From NCBI GenBank assembly GCA_003446975.1, contig DMAP01000250.1, positions 1 through 11,513 of the forward strand: 11,513 nt of DNA. Reading direction: 5' to 3'. This document shows, in pieces, positions 5,661-11,513 of this stretch. A program made the position numbers and the translations under genes. The stretch is from Clostridiales bacterium. GTDB taxonomy: Bacteria > Bacillota > Clostridia > Tissierellales > Dethiosulfatibacteraceae. The notes beneath the pieces are model-generated. The model was not told where the DNA came from. It saw only the letters and a list, made by a program, of their open reading frames with translations, and ran no database searches. Each line of letters opens with the position of its first letter. The stretch's first letter is position 1.

Positions 5661-7370
5661 ATGAAAGAGATGATAGCTGTTCCCAATTTAAAATGGCTTT
5701 ACTTTAGTTATGTGATAACCGATGATAAATACAACATAAGAGATTTTGATGATCATTTTTTTCACTTTACCAAGGAAAACGAGGATATTAAAAATAAAAA
5801 ACTGACCGTTCATTTCAATAATATACAATACGAGTACTTCGACAATTTTTATGAAGTCGAAAACAAATATGGCGATCGATTCTACATTATGCAGAGAAAG
5901 CTTGAATTGAACAATGCTGAAATGTATCTTTTTCTCCTGACAGATTACAAAATCTATAAGGAGTTGGAGAATCAAATCAGTTATCTTAACAAACAGCAAT
6001 ATCTCTACAATGAACTATTCAACAAACTGGAGGACGGCATCTATATCACTGATGAATGGGGAAAGACGCTATATGTCAATGATTCATTTCTCAATCTTTC
6101 AGGGCTCAACCGAGAGGAGTTGATTGGCCAGACGGTATACGAGCTAAGAGATGAGCGTGTTCTGCCCAACTCCTGCTGCGCAAAGGTCATTGAGACAAGA
6201 GGTCCGGTATCAACCATCAACAATTATTACAAAGGCCAAAAATGCCTGGTGTCAGGTTCGCCGATTTATGATGAAAAAGGCCAGTTGAAGCGAACGATTG
6301 CTGTTATCAGGGATGTATCCGAACTGGATATGTTGATGAAGAAGATTGCCAAGGAAGAAACCCTCTCACTGATTTACACCAAAAAACTCAATTCAGTCAA
6401 TACCAAATCAGGTGACAAGGATGTTGTCATATCCAACAACAAGAAAATGAAATCTCTATATAGCAAAGCCGATCGCTTATCTCAAGTCGACAGCACTGTC
6501 TTGATTCTTGGAGAAACGGGCGTAGGAAAGGATTTTTTAGCCACATACATACATAGTGGCAGTGAAAGGGAAAAAGAAGGCAACATCATCAAAATCAATT
6601 GTGGTGCGATTCCGGAGCATCTCATCGAATCAGAGTTGTTTGGCTATGAGGAAGGCGCATTTACAGGCGCCCAAAAAGGTGGAAAGAAGGGATTATTCGA
6701 AGAAGCCGGAAAAGGCACCATATTTTTGGATGAAATAGGAGATATGCCATATATGCTCCAGATAAAACTCTTGAACGCATTGAACGACAGGAAGTTTTAT
6801 CGAATAGGAGGAAACAAGGCTATCACTTTCAATGCGCGAATAATCGCAGCGACCAACACAGATCTGAAAAAATTGGTGGATGAGAAAAAATTCAGGGCTG
6901 ATCTATACTACAGACTGAATGTTATAACACTAAAAATCCCACCGTTGAGAGAAAGACAAGAGGATTTGCTGCCTTTGGCCCAGAGTTTTCTTGAGTATTA
7001 CAACAACAAGCACAGAAGAAACTGCTTCTTCTCACCGGAATGCCTGGAGCATCTGTTGGTATACAACTGGCCTGGCAATATCAGAGAGTTGAAAAATATT
7101 GTTGAGCGAATGGTAATCATTTCTGAGGATGTTTGTCTTGAATCAAGGCTATTCAGAGAGCAGATCAGCCAAGAAGGCCATGAGATAGACCTGAATAAGC
7201 TGATACACTGGACCAAAGATAAGCTAACACTAAAACAGCAACTCGAATATCAAGAGAAATTAATCATTGAAAACACTTTGGAAACATGCAAGAACATGAA
7301 AGAAGCTTCCTTGAAACTTGGAATTGATATATCAACTCTGGTCAGGAAAAAACAAAAATACAATATTTAA
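5661..7370 (+). CDS. Sigma-54-dependent transcriptional activator (PAS, AAA+, Fis-type HTH)
   Basis: A 569-residue enhancer-binding protein that should remodel RNA polymerase/sigma-54 by ATP hydrolysis. Residues 1-105 look like a divergent PAS-type fold ending in a helix (LTDYKIYKELENQI). Residues 118-222 are a clearer PAS domain (DGIYITDEWGKTLYVNDSF, then GYS-like GLNREELIG). A coiled linker follows. The AAA+ domain spans about 255-485, with Walker A GETGVGKD (284-291), the sigma-54 contact loop GAFTGA (332-337), Walker B GTIFLDEIGD (352-361) and arginine-finger candidates Arg412 and Arg418. The C-terminal helix-turn-helix is at about 546-566. There is no receiver domain with a phospho-acceptor, so it is probably a ligand- or redox-sensing one-component activator. 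Cys172 and Cys173 are adjacent in the PAS region. Its divergent position marks the thl-ctf operon as the likely target. AtoC is an analogous regulator but has a receiver domain. Confidence 0.95.
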   Translation: MKEMIAVPNLKWLYFSYVITDDKYNIRDFDDHFFHFTKENEDIKNKKLTVHFNNIQYEYFDNFYEVENKYGDRFYIMQRKLELNNAEMYLFLLTDYKIYKELENQISYLNKQQYLYNELFNKLEDGIYITDEWGKTLYVNDSFLNLSGLNREELIGQTVYELRDERVLPNSCCAKVIETRGPVSTINNYYKGQKCLVSGSPIYDEKGQLKRTIAVIRDVSELDMLMKKIAKEETLSLIYTKKLNSVNTKSGDKDVVISNNKKMKSLYSKADRLSQVDSTVLILGETGVGKDFLATYIHSGSEREKEGNIIKINCGAIPEHLIESELFGYEEGAFTGAQKGGKKGLFEEAGKGTIFLDEIGDMPYMLQIKLLNALNDRKFYRIGGNKAITFNARIIAATNTDLKKLVDEKKFRADLYYRLNVITLKIPPLRERQEDLLPLAQSFLEYYNNKHRRNCFFSPECLEHLLVYNWPGNIRELKNIVERMVIISEDVCLESRLFREQISQEGHEIDLNKLIHWTKDKLTLKQQLEYQEKLIIENTLETCKNMKEASLKLGIDISTLVRKKQKYNI

Positions 7371-7379
7371 AAAAAAGAA

Positions 7380-7407
7380 AAAATGAAAGAAATTTTTCTT
7401 CCATTTT
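7380..7407 (+). terminator. Weak AT-rich hairpin after the activator gene
   Basis: AAAATG-A-AAGAAA pairs imperfectly with TTTCTT-C-CATTTT immediately after the stop at 7370. The stem has few GC pairs and no long T-run follows, so termination would be inefficient. It is the only candidate for ending the activator transcript. Confidence 0.3.
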
Positions 7408-7426
7408 CAAAAAGTGTATGGTATAC

Positions 7427-7456
7427 TTTACATGTAGCCATAAGCACTTTTATAAT
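7427..7456 (+). promoter_or_regulatory. Promoter-like sequence pointing into the 3' end of the acetate kinase gene
   Basis: TTTACA (7427-7432), an 18-bp spacer and a perfect TATAAT (7451-7456) match the sigma-A consensus at 11 of 12 positions. No plus-strand gene begins downstream before 8839. A transcript from about 7463 would be antisense to the acetate kinase gene. It could be a chance match in AT-rich DNA. Confidence 0.35.
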
Positions 7457-7467
7457 CTCCTTTTTAG

Positions 7468-7500
7468 CCTTCACTAGCAATCTTTCGGTGAAGGTATTTT
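7468..7500 (+). terminator. Hairpin CCTTCAC/GTGAAGG with short T-tract
   Basis: A 7-bp perfect stem (7468-7474 with 7488-7494) with a 13-base loop is followed by TATTTT on the plus strand. The opposite strand lacks a T-run, so it reads best as a plus-strand terminator or as a structure at the end of the acetate kinase message. It is weak. Confidence 0.35.
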
Positions 7501-7516
7501 CATGTTCAAATGATGC

Positions 7517-8713
7517 CTACTTCCCGACTATTTCATAGGTATCTTCAGCTATGATCATCTCTTCATTAGCATTAACAACAATGACTTTCACCTTGGAGTC
7601 ATCAGTGCTAATCACACCCTCACCAGAAAGGGTCTTATTTTTATTTAGATCCAGCTTCACACCCATATACTCAAATCCACTACAGACTCTTTCTCTGATA
7701 TACCAGGCATTCTCACCTACACCACCTGAGAATATCAGCACATCCATACCAGCCATTTCAGCTGCATAAGCGCCTATGTATTTTCTGAATCTGTGGCAAA
7801 CCGCATCGATTGTATCGGATGCTCTTTGATTGCCTTTCTTTGATTCCTCCTGGATTTCTCTCATGTCGTTGCTCAAGCCGGACAATCCCAACCAACCGCT
7901 TTTTTTATTGATGATGGTGTCCGCCTCCTCAATTGAAAGATTTTCCTTCTTAATCAGGTATAGCAAGGCGGCTGCATCCATGTCACCGGAACGGGTGGAT
8001 TGTATTAGTCCTTCATGTGGTGTGAAACCGGTGCTGACATCGATTGATTTTCCATATAGTACAGCATTGGCCGTTGTACCGCTTCCCAACATCATGTTGA
8101 CGATGCGGTATTTGGAGGTATTCTCTTCTAAGAATTTCTGAGCCTGTTCCAGCATGCTTCTGAAAGCGATGCCATGAAAACCGTATCGTCTTATTCTGTG
8201 TTTTTCTGTCAGCTCCAAGGGCAAAGCATACAGGTAGGCGTGTCTTGGCAGTGTCATATGGAATCCATTGTCAAACACTGCAATCTGTGGTACGCCAGGC
8301 AATAGCTTTTGGCATGCGTATATACCCGATAAATGATTTGGGTTGTGAAGAGGTGCCAGGTCTTTTATTTCTTCAATGTAATCAATGACCAGTTGAGTGA
8401 TTTCAAGAGAGATATTATGCTTCTCTCCTCCCTGAACGACTCTATGTCCGATTGCTGCAATATCAGACATTGAAAAACCAATAGACGCTTCTTTTGATGT
8501 CAGTGTATGCAATATCAAATCGATACCTTGTTCGTGATTATCGATTGCAAGTATCTCTTTGATACTGTCATTATCTTTGACTTCAAACTTAAATTCTGAG
8601 TCGCTGTAACCGATTTTTCCAACAGAGCCTTTCACATAGACATGATAGCCTGGCATCTCGCAGACCTGAAACTTAATTGATGAACTGCCACAATTCAACA
8701 CTAGTATATACAT
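7517..8713 (-). CDS. ackA: Acetate-kinase-family acyl kinase with altered active site
   Basis: A cytosolic ASKHA-fold kinase of 398 residues that should interconvert an acyl phosphate plus ADP with the acid plus ATP. The start is ATG 8713, with GGAGGT 6 bases upstream; an earlier in-frame start lacks a site. Motifs: LNCGSSSIKFQ (6-16), GHRVV, APLHNP, VFDNGFH, YGFHG, TRSGD, SGGVGEN and NANEEM. Using the Methanosarcina enzyme numbering as I recall it, the catalytic residues Asn7, Arg91, His123, Asp148, His180, Arg241 and Glu384 and the acetate pocket Val93, Leu122, Phe179 and Pro232 are all kept. However, the usual HLGNG is MLGSG, giving Met208 and Ser211, and GTRSGD is STRSGD. It may be a paralogue for another acid. 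No phosphotransacetylase gene is adjacent, and it stands alone between two divergent or convergent units. Confidence 0.85.
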   Translation of the reverse strand: MYILVLNCGSSSIKFQVCEMPGYHVYVKGSVGKIGYSDSEFKFEVKDNDSIKEILAIDNHEQGIDLILHTLTSKEASIGFSMSDIAAIGHRVVQGGEKHNISLEITQLVIDYIEEIKDLAPLHNPNHLSGIYACQKLLPGVPQIAVFDNGFHMTLPRHAYLYALPLELTEKHRIRRYGFHGIAFRSMLEQAQKFLEENTSKYRIVNMMLGSGTTANAVLYGKSIDVSTGFTPHEGLIQSTRSGDMDAAALLYLIKKENLSIEEADTIINKKSGWLGLSGLSNDMREIQEESKKGNQRASDTIDAVCHRFRKYIGAYAAEMAGMDVLIFSGGVGENAWYIRERVCSGFEYMGVKLDLNKNKTLSGEGVISTDDSKVKVIVVNANEEMIIAEDTYEIVGK

Positions 8714-8743
8714 TAGACGACCTCCATAAATCATATTAAATAC

Positions 8744-8749
8744 ATTATA
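8744..8749 (-). promoter_or_regulatory. -10 box of the acetate kinase gene
   Basis: A perfect TATAAT on the minus strand lies 31 bases upstream of the ATG at 8713. No convincing -35 box is seen at 16-18 bp, so this is tentative. Confidence 0.35.
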
Positions 8750-8776
8750 TATAAAACGTGGCTGAAAATAAACAGG

Positions 8777-8805
8777 TTGTTGCCAAACTTTTCTTCTGAT
8801 AGAAT
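8777..8805 (+). promoter_or_regulatory. Sigma-A promoter of the membrane LuxR gene
   Basis: TTGTTG (8777-8782), a 17-bp spacer and TAGAAT (8800-8805) precede the start codon at 8839, giving a leader of about 27 nt. The -35 matches only in its TTG. Confidence 0.45.
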
Positions 8806-8838
8806 GAAAACAGGAAAGACTAATAGCCTGAGGATAGT

Positions 8839-9612
8839 ATGATGATAAAAAAATACTTTTGGATCATTAAATTTTTTTTTACAACATTGATCTTGTTCTT
8901 GGCACTGAGATTTGAGAGGACCGCAAGCGTGAGGCTTTTTTATTTTGCCTATCTTGCCATTGGTTATGTATCGGTGGGAATCATCAGAAAGTTTTTTGTC
9001 AGAAGCAAAAATGTCAGATTGTTAAGTTTTTTGATTGATATAGCAATTGTGTTTACGATGGAGACCTTGACCCGATATATCATCAATTATGCCCTGCATA
9101 CTTTTTATATTGTTATTCTGATTGATGCATACCTAGTGCTGGATAAGAAACCATTTGCATTGATTGGCGCTGCAGCTGGTTTCGCTTCACTACTCAAGTA
9201 TATCAATATGCTGTTGCTTTCCAGATCATTTACCAAGATTGCGGAAACTGTATTTTTTGCTTTGTTTACCGTTTTTATTATCATTACAGTTTATCTGCTC
9301 AAGGAAGTCAAAGAAGAAAAAAGCAAAACAGAAATGGTGTATAAGGAGCTTCTCACTACCTACAAGGAGCTGGAAGGCAAATATAAAAATGGGATGCTTG
9401 AATTTGAACCGGAACCGATCGTTGAAGAGTTGACTGATAGAGAAAAGGAAATCTGCAGACTGATCGGGGAGGGACGGAACAACAAGGAGATAGCAGAGAC
9501 TTTATATATCAGTGAAGGAACGGTTAAAAACCACATAACCAATATACTAAAAAAGATTGAACTGAGGGATAGAACGCAATTGGCGGTATTTGCCCTTAGG
9601 AATAGAATATAG
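8839..9612 (+). CDS. Membrane-anchored LuxR-family transcriptional regulator
   Basis: A 257-residue one-component regulator. About six hydrophobic segments (roughly 8-24, 33-50, 62-80, 86-101, 106-127, 135-154) put the N-terminal half in the membrane. A charged, probably coiled-coil helix (155-185) follows. The C-terminus (about 196-257) is a NarL/LuxR helix-turn-helix, with LTDREKEICRLIGEGRNNKE and the recognition helix SEGTVKNHITNILKK. The membrane part resembles the sensor half of small histidine kinases of the LiaS/DesK type, but there is no histidine kinase or receiver domain, so signal and output are in one chain. The start could be ATG 8839 or 8842; GAGGA lies 4 or 7 bases upstream, so 8842 has the better spacing. 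The signal and target are unknown. It stands alone, divergent from the acetate kinase. Confidence 0.88.
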   Translation: MMIKKYFWIIKFFFTTLILFLALRFERTASVRLFYFAYLAIGYVSVGIIRKFFVRSKNVRLLSFLIDIAIVFTMETLTRYIINYALHTFYIVILIDAYLVLDKKPFALIGAAAGFASLLKYINMLLLSRSFTKIAETVFFALFTVFIIITVYLLKEVKEEKSKTEMVYKELLTTYKELEGKYKNGMLEFEPEPIVEELTDREKEICRLIGEGRNNKEIAETLYISEGTVKNHITNILKKIELRDRTQLAVFALRNRI

Positions 9613-9637
9613 CACCCAAATTAGGTGCTATTTTTTT
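9609..9637 (+). terminator. Intrinsic terminator after the LuxR gene
   Basis: An 8-bp perfect stem, ATAGCACC (9609-9616) with GGTGCTAT (9624-9631), has a 7-base loop and is followed by a run of seven T (9631-9637). It overlaps the LuxR stop codon on one side and the stop codon (9628-9630) of the convergent prenyltransferase gene on the other. On the minus strand it lacks a clean T-run. Confidence 0.85.
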
Positions 9638-10515
9638 CGTTCCAACAAGTACTCAGCGATCTCCACAAGGCGTTGTGATTTGTCTCCCAGATATTTTATG
9701 CTTTCAATAGCTTGCCCTGTGTATCTCTGTAGCAAGCTTTCTGATTCCTTTAGCCCAAGTAAAGCAACATATGTGAGTTTATCGTTTTTCTCATCACTTC
9801 CAGTTGGTTTTCCTAAATCAGATTCTTGGGCTGTTACGTCAAGGATATCATCCTTGATCTGAAAAGCCAATCCGAGATAATCGGAATATTGTGTAATTTT
9901 ATAGGTTTCTTCTTCTGATGCGCCACCTGCGGTAGCACCAATCTGACATGCGGCTCTGATGAGAGCGCCAGTCTTCAGTCGATGCATATATTCCAGATAT
10001 TCTAAGCTTCTTTCCTCAACAAACATATCAACCACTTGACCGCCAATCATCCCCTCAGTTCCTGAGGACGCCATCAGTATCTCAAGACATCTCAATATAA
10101 CCTCTGGTGACAAACCCGTCAGACTTCGGTTTTGCAGCACTGTTTCCACAGACTTGTTCAATAGACCGTCACCAGCCAGTATGGCCATGGCTTCGCCATA
10201 TACCTTGTGATTGGTCAGTTTACCTCTTCGATAATCGTCATCGTCCATAGCAGGTAAATCATCGTGGATTAGGGAATAGGTGTGAATCATTTCAAGTGCG
10301 CATGCAAATGGCATTATGCTGTCTTCGTCATAGGATCTGAATATTTCAAAAACGGCCATCATAAGAATCGGACGGATTCTTTTTCCGCCAGCGTTTAAGC
10401 TATACCGCATGCTTTCATATATTTTTTTTTGCCTGTTTTCACAACAAGGCAAATAGGTTTCCAGATACTCTTCAATTTTTTTTAATTTGATTTCATACCA
10501 GTTCTTAAAATCCAT
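9628..10515 (-). CDS. ispA: Farnesyl-diphosphate-synthase-type polyprenyl synthetase
   Basis: A cytosolic trans-prenyltransferase of 295 residues that condenses isopentenyl diphosphate with allylic diphosphates. The first aspartate-rich motif DDLPAMDDDDYRRG begins at Asp85 and the second, DDILD, at Asp222; GGKRIRP (43-49) binds isopentenyl diphosphate and KTGALI lies near 181. Tyr80, five residues before the first motif, is the aromatic position that normally stops growth at C15, so farnesyl diphosphate is the likely product; geranylgeranyl diphosphate is possible. The ATG at 10515 has GGAAGG close upstream. In many Firmicutes this gene sits with xseA/xseB and dxs, but here it is alone with its own promoter. 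It uses the isoprenoid precursors whose synthesis includes IspE at 480. Confidence 0.94.
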   Translation of the reverse strand: MDFKNWYEIKLKKIEEYLETYLPCCENRQKKIYESMRYSLNAGGKRIRPILMMAVFEIFRSYDEDSIMPFACALEMIHTYSLIHDDLPAMDDDDYRRGKLTNHKVYGEAMAILAGDGLLNKSVETVLQNRSLTGLSPEVILRCLEILMASSGTEGMIGGQVVDMFVEERSLEYLEYMHRLKTGALIRAACQIGATAGGASEEETYKITQYSDYLGLAFQIKDDILDVTAQESDLGKPTGSDEKNDKLTYVALLGLKESESLLQRYTGQAIESIKYLGDKSQRLVEIAEYLLERKK

Positions 10516-10544
10516 GGCTACCTTCCATTCAATTTACTCAAATC

Positions 10545-10573
10545 ATTATACCATTCGAAGGATAAAGAGACAA
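10545..10573 (-). promoter_or_regulatory. Sigma-A promoter of ispA
   Basis: On the minus strand TTGTCT (10568-10573) and a perfect TATAAT (10545-10550) are 17 bp apart. The start would be near 10538, about 23 bases before the ATG. Confidence 0.65.
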
Positions 10574-10584
10574 TTAGAAGTGGT

Positions 10585-10641
10585 ATTCTTAAGAATAGCG
10601 AACGTTCAAAAAATAAACATGAACGTCAATAATTATAACGT
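10585..10641. promoter_or_regulatory. Cluster of palindromes and GAACGT repeats, possible activator sites
   Basis: ATTCTTAAGAAT (10585-10596) is a perfect 12-bp palindrome. GAACGTTC (10600-10607) is a perfect 8-bp palindrome, and GAACGT recurs at 10621, exactly 21 bp (two turns) further. AACGT appears again at 10637. These sites lie about 75-130 bp upstream of the predicted start of the sigma-54 promoter at 10690, a typical place for enhancer sites. They do not match the TGC-N6-GCA dyads before the thiolase operon. Confidence 0.4.
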
Positions 10642-10689
10642 GATAAGAATGTATAAACTCTAAAACCCTCTAATTTCAACATTTTATTA

Positions 10690-10706
10690 TTGGCATGGAA
10701 ATTGCT
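10690..10706 (+). promoter_or_regulatory. Sigma-54 (-24/-12) promoter of the ferredoxin/AOR operon
   Basis: TTGGCATGGAAATTGCT has GG and GC separated by 10 bases and differs at one position of 17 from the thiolase promoter core at 5481-5497. The predicted start is near 10717, giving a leader of about 25 nt with GGAGG at 10732-10736. No clear sigma-A promoter is seen for this operon. Confidence 0.8.
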
Positions 10707-10718
10707 CTAATTTCCATG
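10694..10718. repeat. Perfect inverted repeat overlapping the sigma-54 promoter
   Basis: CATGGAAATT (10694-10703) and AATTTCCATG (10709-10718) form a 10-bp perfect dyad with a 5-base spacer, starting in the -24 element and running to the predicted start site. Its position suggests an operator that would block polymerase. As RNA from upstream it could form a weak hairpin before the T-run at 10725-10731. Confidence 0.5.
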
Positions 10719-10741
10719 TCAATATTTTTTTGGAGGAAATT

Positions 10742-11116
10742 ATGAAAAGAATCATAAAAGAAGAGGAAAATTGTATAGGATGTAGAATATGTGAACAAGC
10801 TTGTTCTGATCGGAATTATGGTGGAGTTGACAAATCGTCAATCAAAATCGAAGAGAGTGGTGTGGGTTATCAAATTAAAGTATGCAATCAATGTGGTGTA
10901 TGCATCGATATCTGCCCTGTGGAAGCCATCGTCAGAGATAGTGAGGGTGTTGTCAGAATCAACAAGGATATTTGTGTGGCATGTCTTATGTGTGTTGGGT
11001 TCTGTCCTGAAGAAGCCATGTTTTATCATAAGGAAAGCATTATTCCTTTCAAATGCATATCTTGTGGCGCTTGTGCTGATGCATGTCCATCCAATGCGAT
11101 TAGTTTAGAAATATAG
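10742..11116 (+). CDS. Polyferredoxin-like subunit with four [4Fe-4S] clusters
   Basis: A 124-residue iron-sulfur protein, probably the electron-transfer subunit of the AOR encoded next. Sixteen cysteines form four complete CxxCxxCxxxC groups: Cys11-14-17-21, Cys48-51-54-58, Cys78-81-84-88 and Cys105-108-111-115, the last three ending in CP. There is no signal peptide or membrane segment. I start it at ATG 10742, with GGAGG 5 bases upstream; the frame is open to 10730 but only with a TTG. The stop at 11114-11116 overlaps the ribosome site of the AOR gene, showing tight coupling. Aromatoleum AOR, as I recall it, has a similar four-cluster small subunit (AorA) beside its tungsten subunit. Here a further FAD subunit could lie beyond the window. 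Confidence 0.9.
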   Translation: MKRIIKEEENCIGCRICEQACSDRNYGGVDKSSIKIEESGVGYQIKVCNQCGVCIDICPVEAIVRDSEGVVRINKDICVACLMCVGFCPEEAMFYHKESIIPFKCISCGACADACPSNAISLEI

Positions 11117-11125
11117 GAGGAATCT

Positions 11126-11513
11126 ATGAATTTAGAAGCGATTAAGAGTAAACATAGACTGTTGAGAAAACATCAATATAATAAACAAGACCTTTTTAGA
11201 GGTTATACAGGAAAAACTCTCTATATCAATTTAAGTACAAGTGAAATAAAAGAAAAAGTCGTGACTGAAGAAATGAAAGATAAGTTTATTGGGGGTAAAG
11301 GATTCGGACTTAAATATCTTTGGGATGCTGTAAATCCGAATACACAGTGGGACGACCCAGAAAATGAAATTATTATTTCCAGTGGTCCGATTGGTGGTAT
11401 AACTCAATATCCAGGAGCCGGGAAATCTCTGGTTGTGACAATCTCTCCTTTGACGGGAATACCAATAGATAGCAATGTTGGGGGTTACTTTGGTCCCTAT
11501 TTGAAATTCTCAG
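11126..11513 (+). CDS. aor: Aldehyde ferredoxin oxidoreductase, N-terminal part (cut by window end)
   Basis: The first 129 residues of a tungsten-pterin AOR, which oxidises aldehydes to acids or, with low-potential electrons, reduces acids to aldehydes. The N-terminal domain is unmistakable: FRGYTGKTLYINLST (24-38), FIGGKGFGLKYLWD (54-67), SSGPIGG, PGAGKSLVVTISPLTG and DSNVGGYFGPYLKF (115-128), which matches the pterin-binding start of the family. The ATG has AGGAGG 5 bases upstream and lies 9 bases after the ferredoxin stop. About 25 extra basic residues precede the family's usual start at GYTGK. The cysteine ligands for the [4Fe-4S] cluster and the rest of the roughly 600-residue protein lie outside. 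The sigma-54 promoter upstream should control both genes. Confidence 0.93.
   Translation, partial: MNLEAIKSKHRLLRKHQYNKQDLFRGYTGKTLYINLSTSEIKEKVVTEEMKDKFIGGKGFGLKYLWDAVNPNTQWDDPENEIIISSGPIGGITQYPGAGKSLVVTISPLTGIPIDSNVGGYFGPYLKFS

Noticed and set aside
7367..7447. A 26-codon minus-strand frame with an AAGGAG and GTG start.
   Set aside because: It lies in low-complexity A/T runs downstream of the acetate kinase gene, overlaps the end of the activator gene, and its composition follows the poly-T tracts.
8770..8795. A TTGGCAACAACC sequence upstream of the acetate kinase gene, similar to a -24 box.
   Set aside because: There is no GC at the required 10-base distance from GG, so it is not a sigma-54 promoter.

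Overview
The window looks like part of the chromosome of a low-GC, strictly anaerobic, fermentative Firmicute (Clostridia in the broad sense). The grounds are the AT-rich intergenic DNA, the strong AGGAGG-type ribosome sites, the MEP-pathway isoprenoid genes, the thiolase plus acetoacetate-type CoA-transferase operon, the acetate kinase and the tungsten-type aldehyde oxidoreductase (AOR). No transposase, phage gene, tRNA, rRNA or CRISPR array is visible.

Layout. (1) 1-467 has no protein gene. It holds a convincing minus-strand transcription unit of about 284 nt (17-bp-spaced sigma-A promoter at 293-321, intrinsic terminator at 2-47), probably a non-coding RNA or a leader, and then the promoter of the next operon. 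(2) 480-2860, plus strand: ispE, a GntR/FCD regulator and a Cof-type HAD phosphatase, apparently one operon, closed by a strong, probably bidirectional terminator. (3) 2905-5431, minus strand: acetyl-CoA acetyltransferase followed by the two CoA-transferase subunits (transcription order thl, ctfA, ctfB). (4) 5661-7370, plus strand: a PAS-AAA+-Fis sigma-54 activator, divergent from the thiolase operon. (5) 7517-8713, minus strand: an acetate-kinase-family gene with altered active-site residues. (6) 8839-9612, plus strand: a membrane-embedded LuxR-type regulator. (7) 9628-10515, minus strand: a farnesyl-diphosphate-synthase-type prenyltransferase. (8) 10742-11513, plus strand: a four-cluster ferredoxin followed by the start of an AOR, cut by the window end.

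How it fits together. The main theme is sigma-54 control of anaerobic carbon metabolism. Two -24/-12 promoters with almost the same core (16 of 17 bases) stand before the thiolase/CoA-transferase operon and before the ferredoxin/AOR operon. The activator gene lies divergently next to the first. Its likely binding sites, two TGC-N6-GCA dyads 31 bp apart, lie about 120 and 150 bp upstream of the predicted start, and one overlaps the activator's own sigma-A promoter. The second sigma-54 promoter has different upstream repeats (GAACGT, 21 bp apart), which suggests a different activator. Thiolase, CoA transferase, acetate kinase and AOR together link acetyl-CoA, acetoacetyl-CoA, acids and aldehydes, but the true substrates cannot be fixed from sequence. 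No computation or database search was run; all assignments rest on reading motifs.
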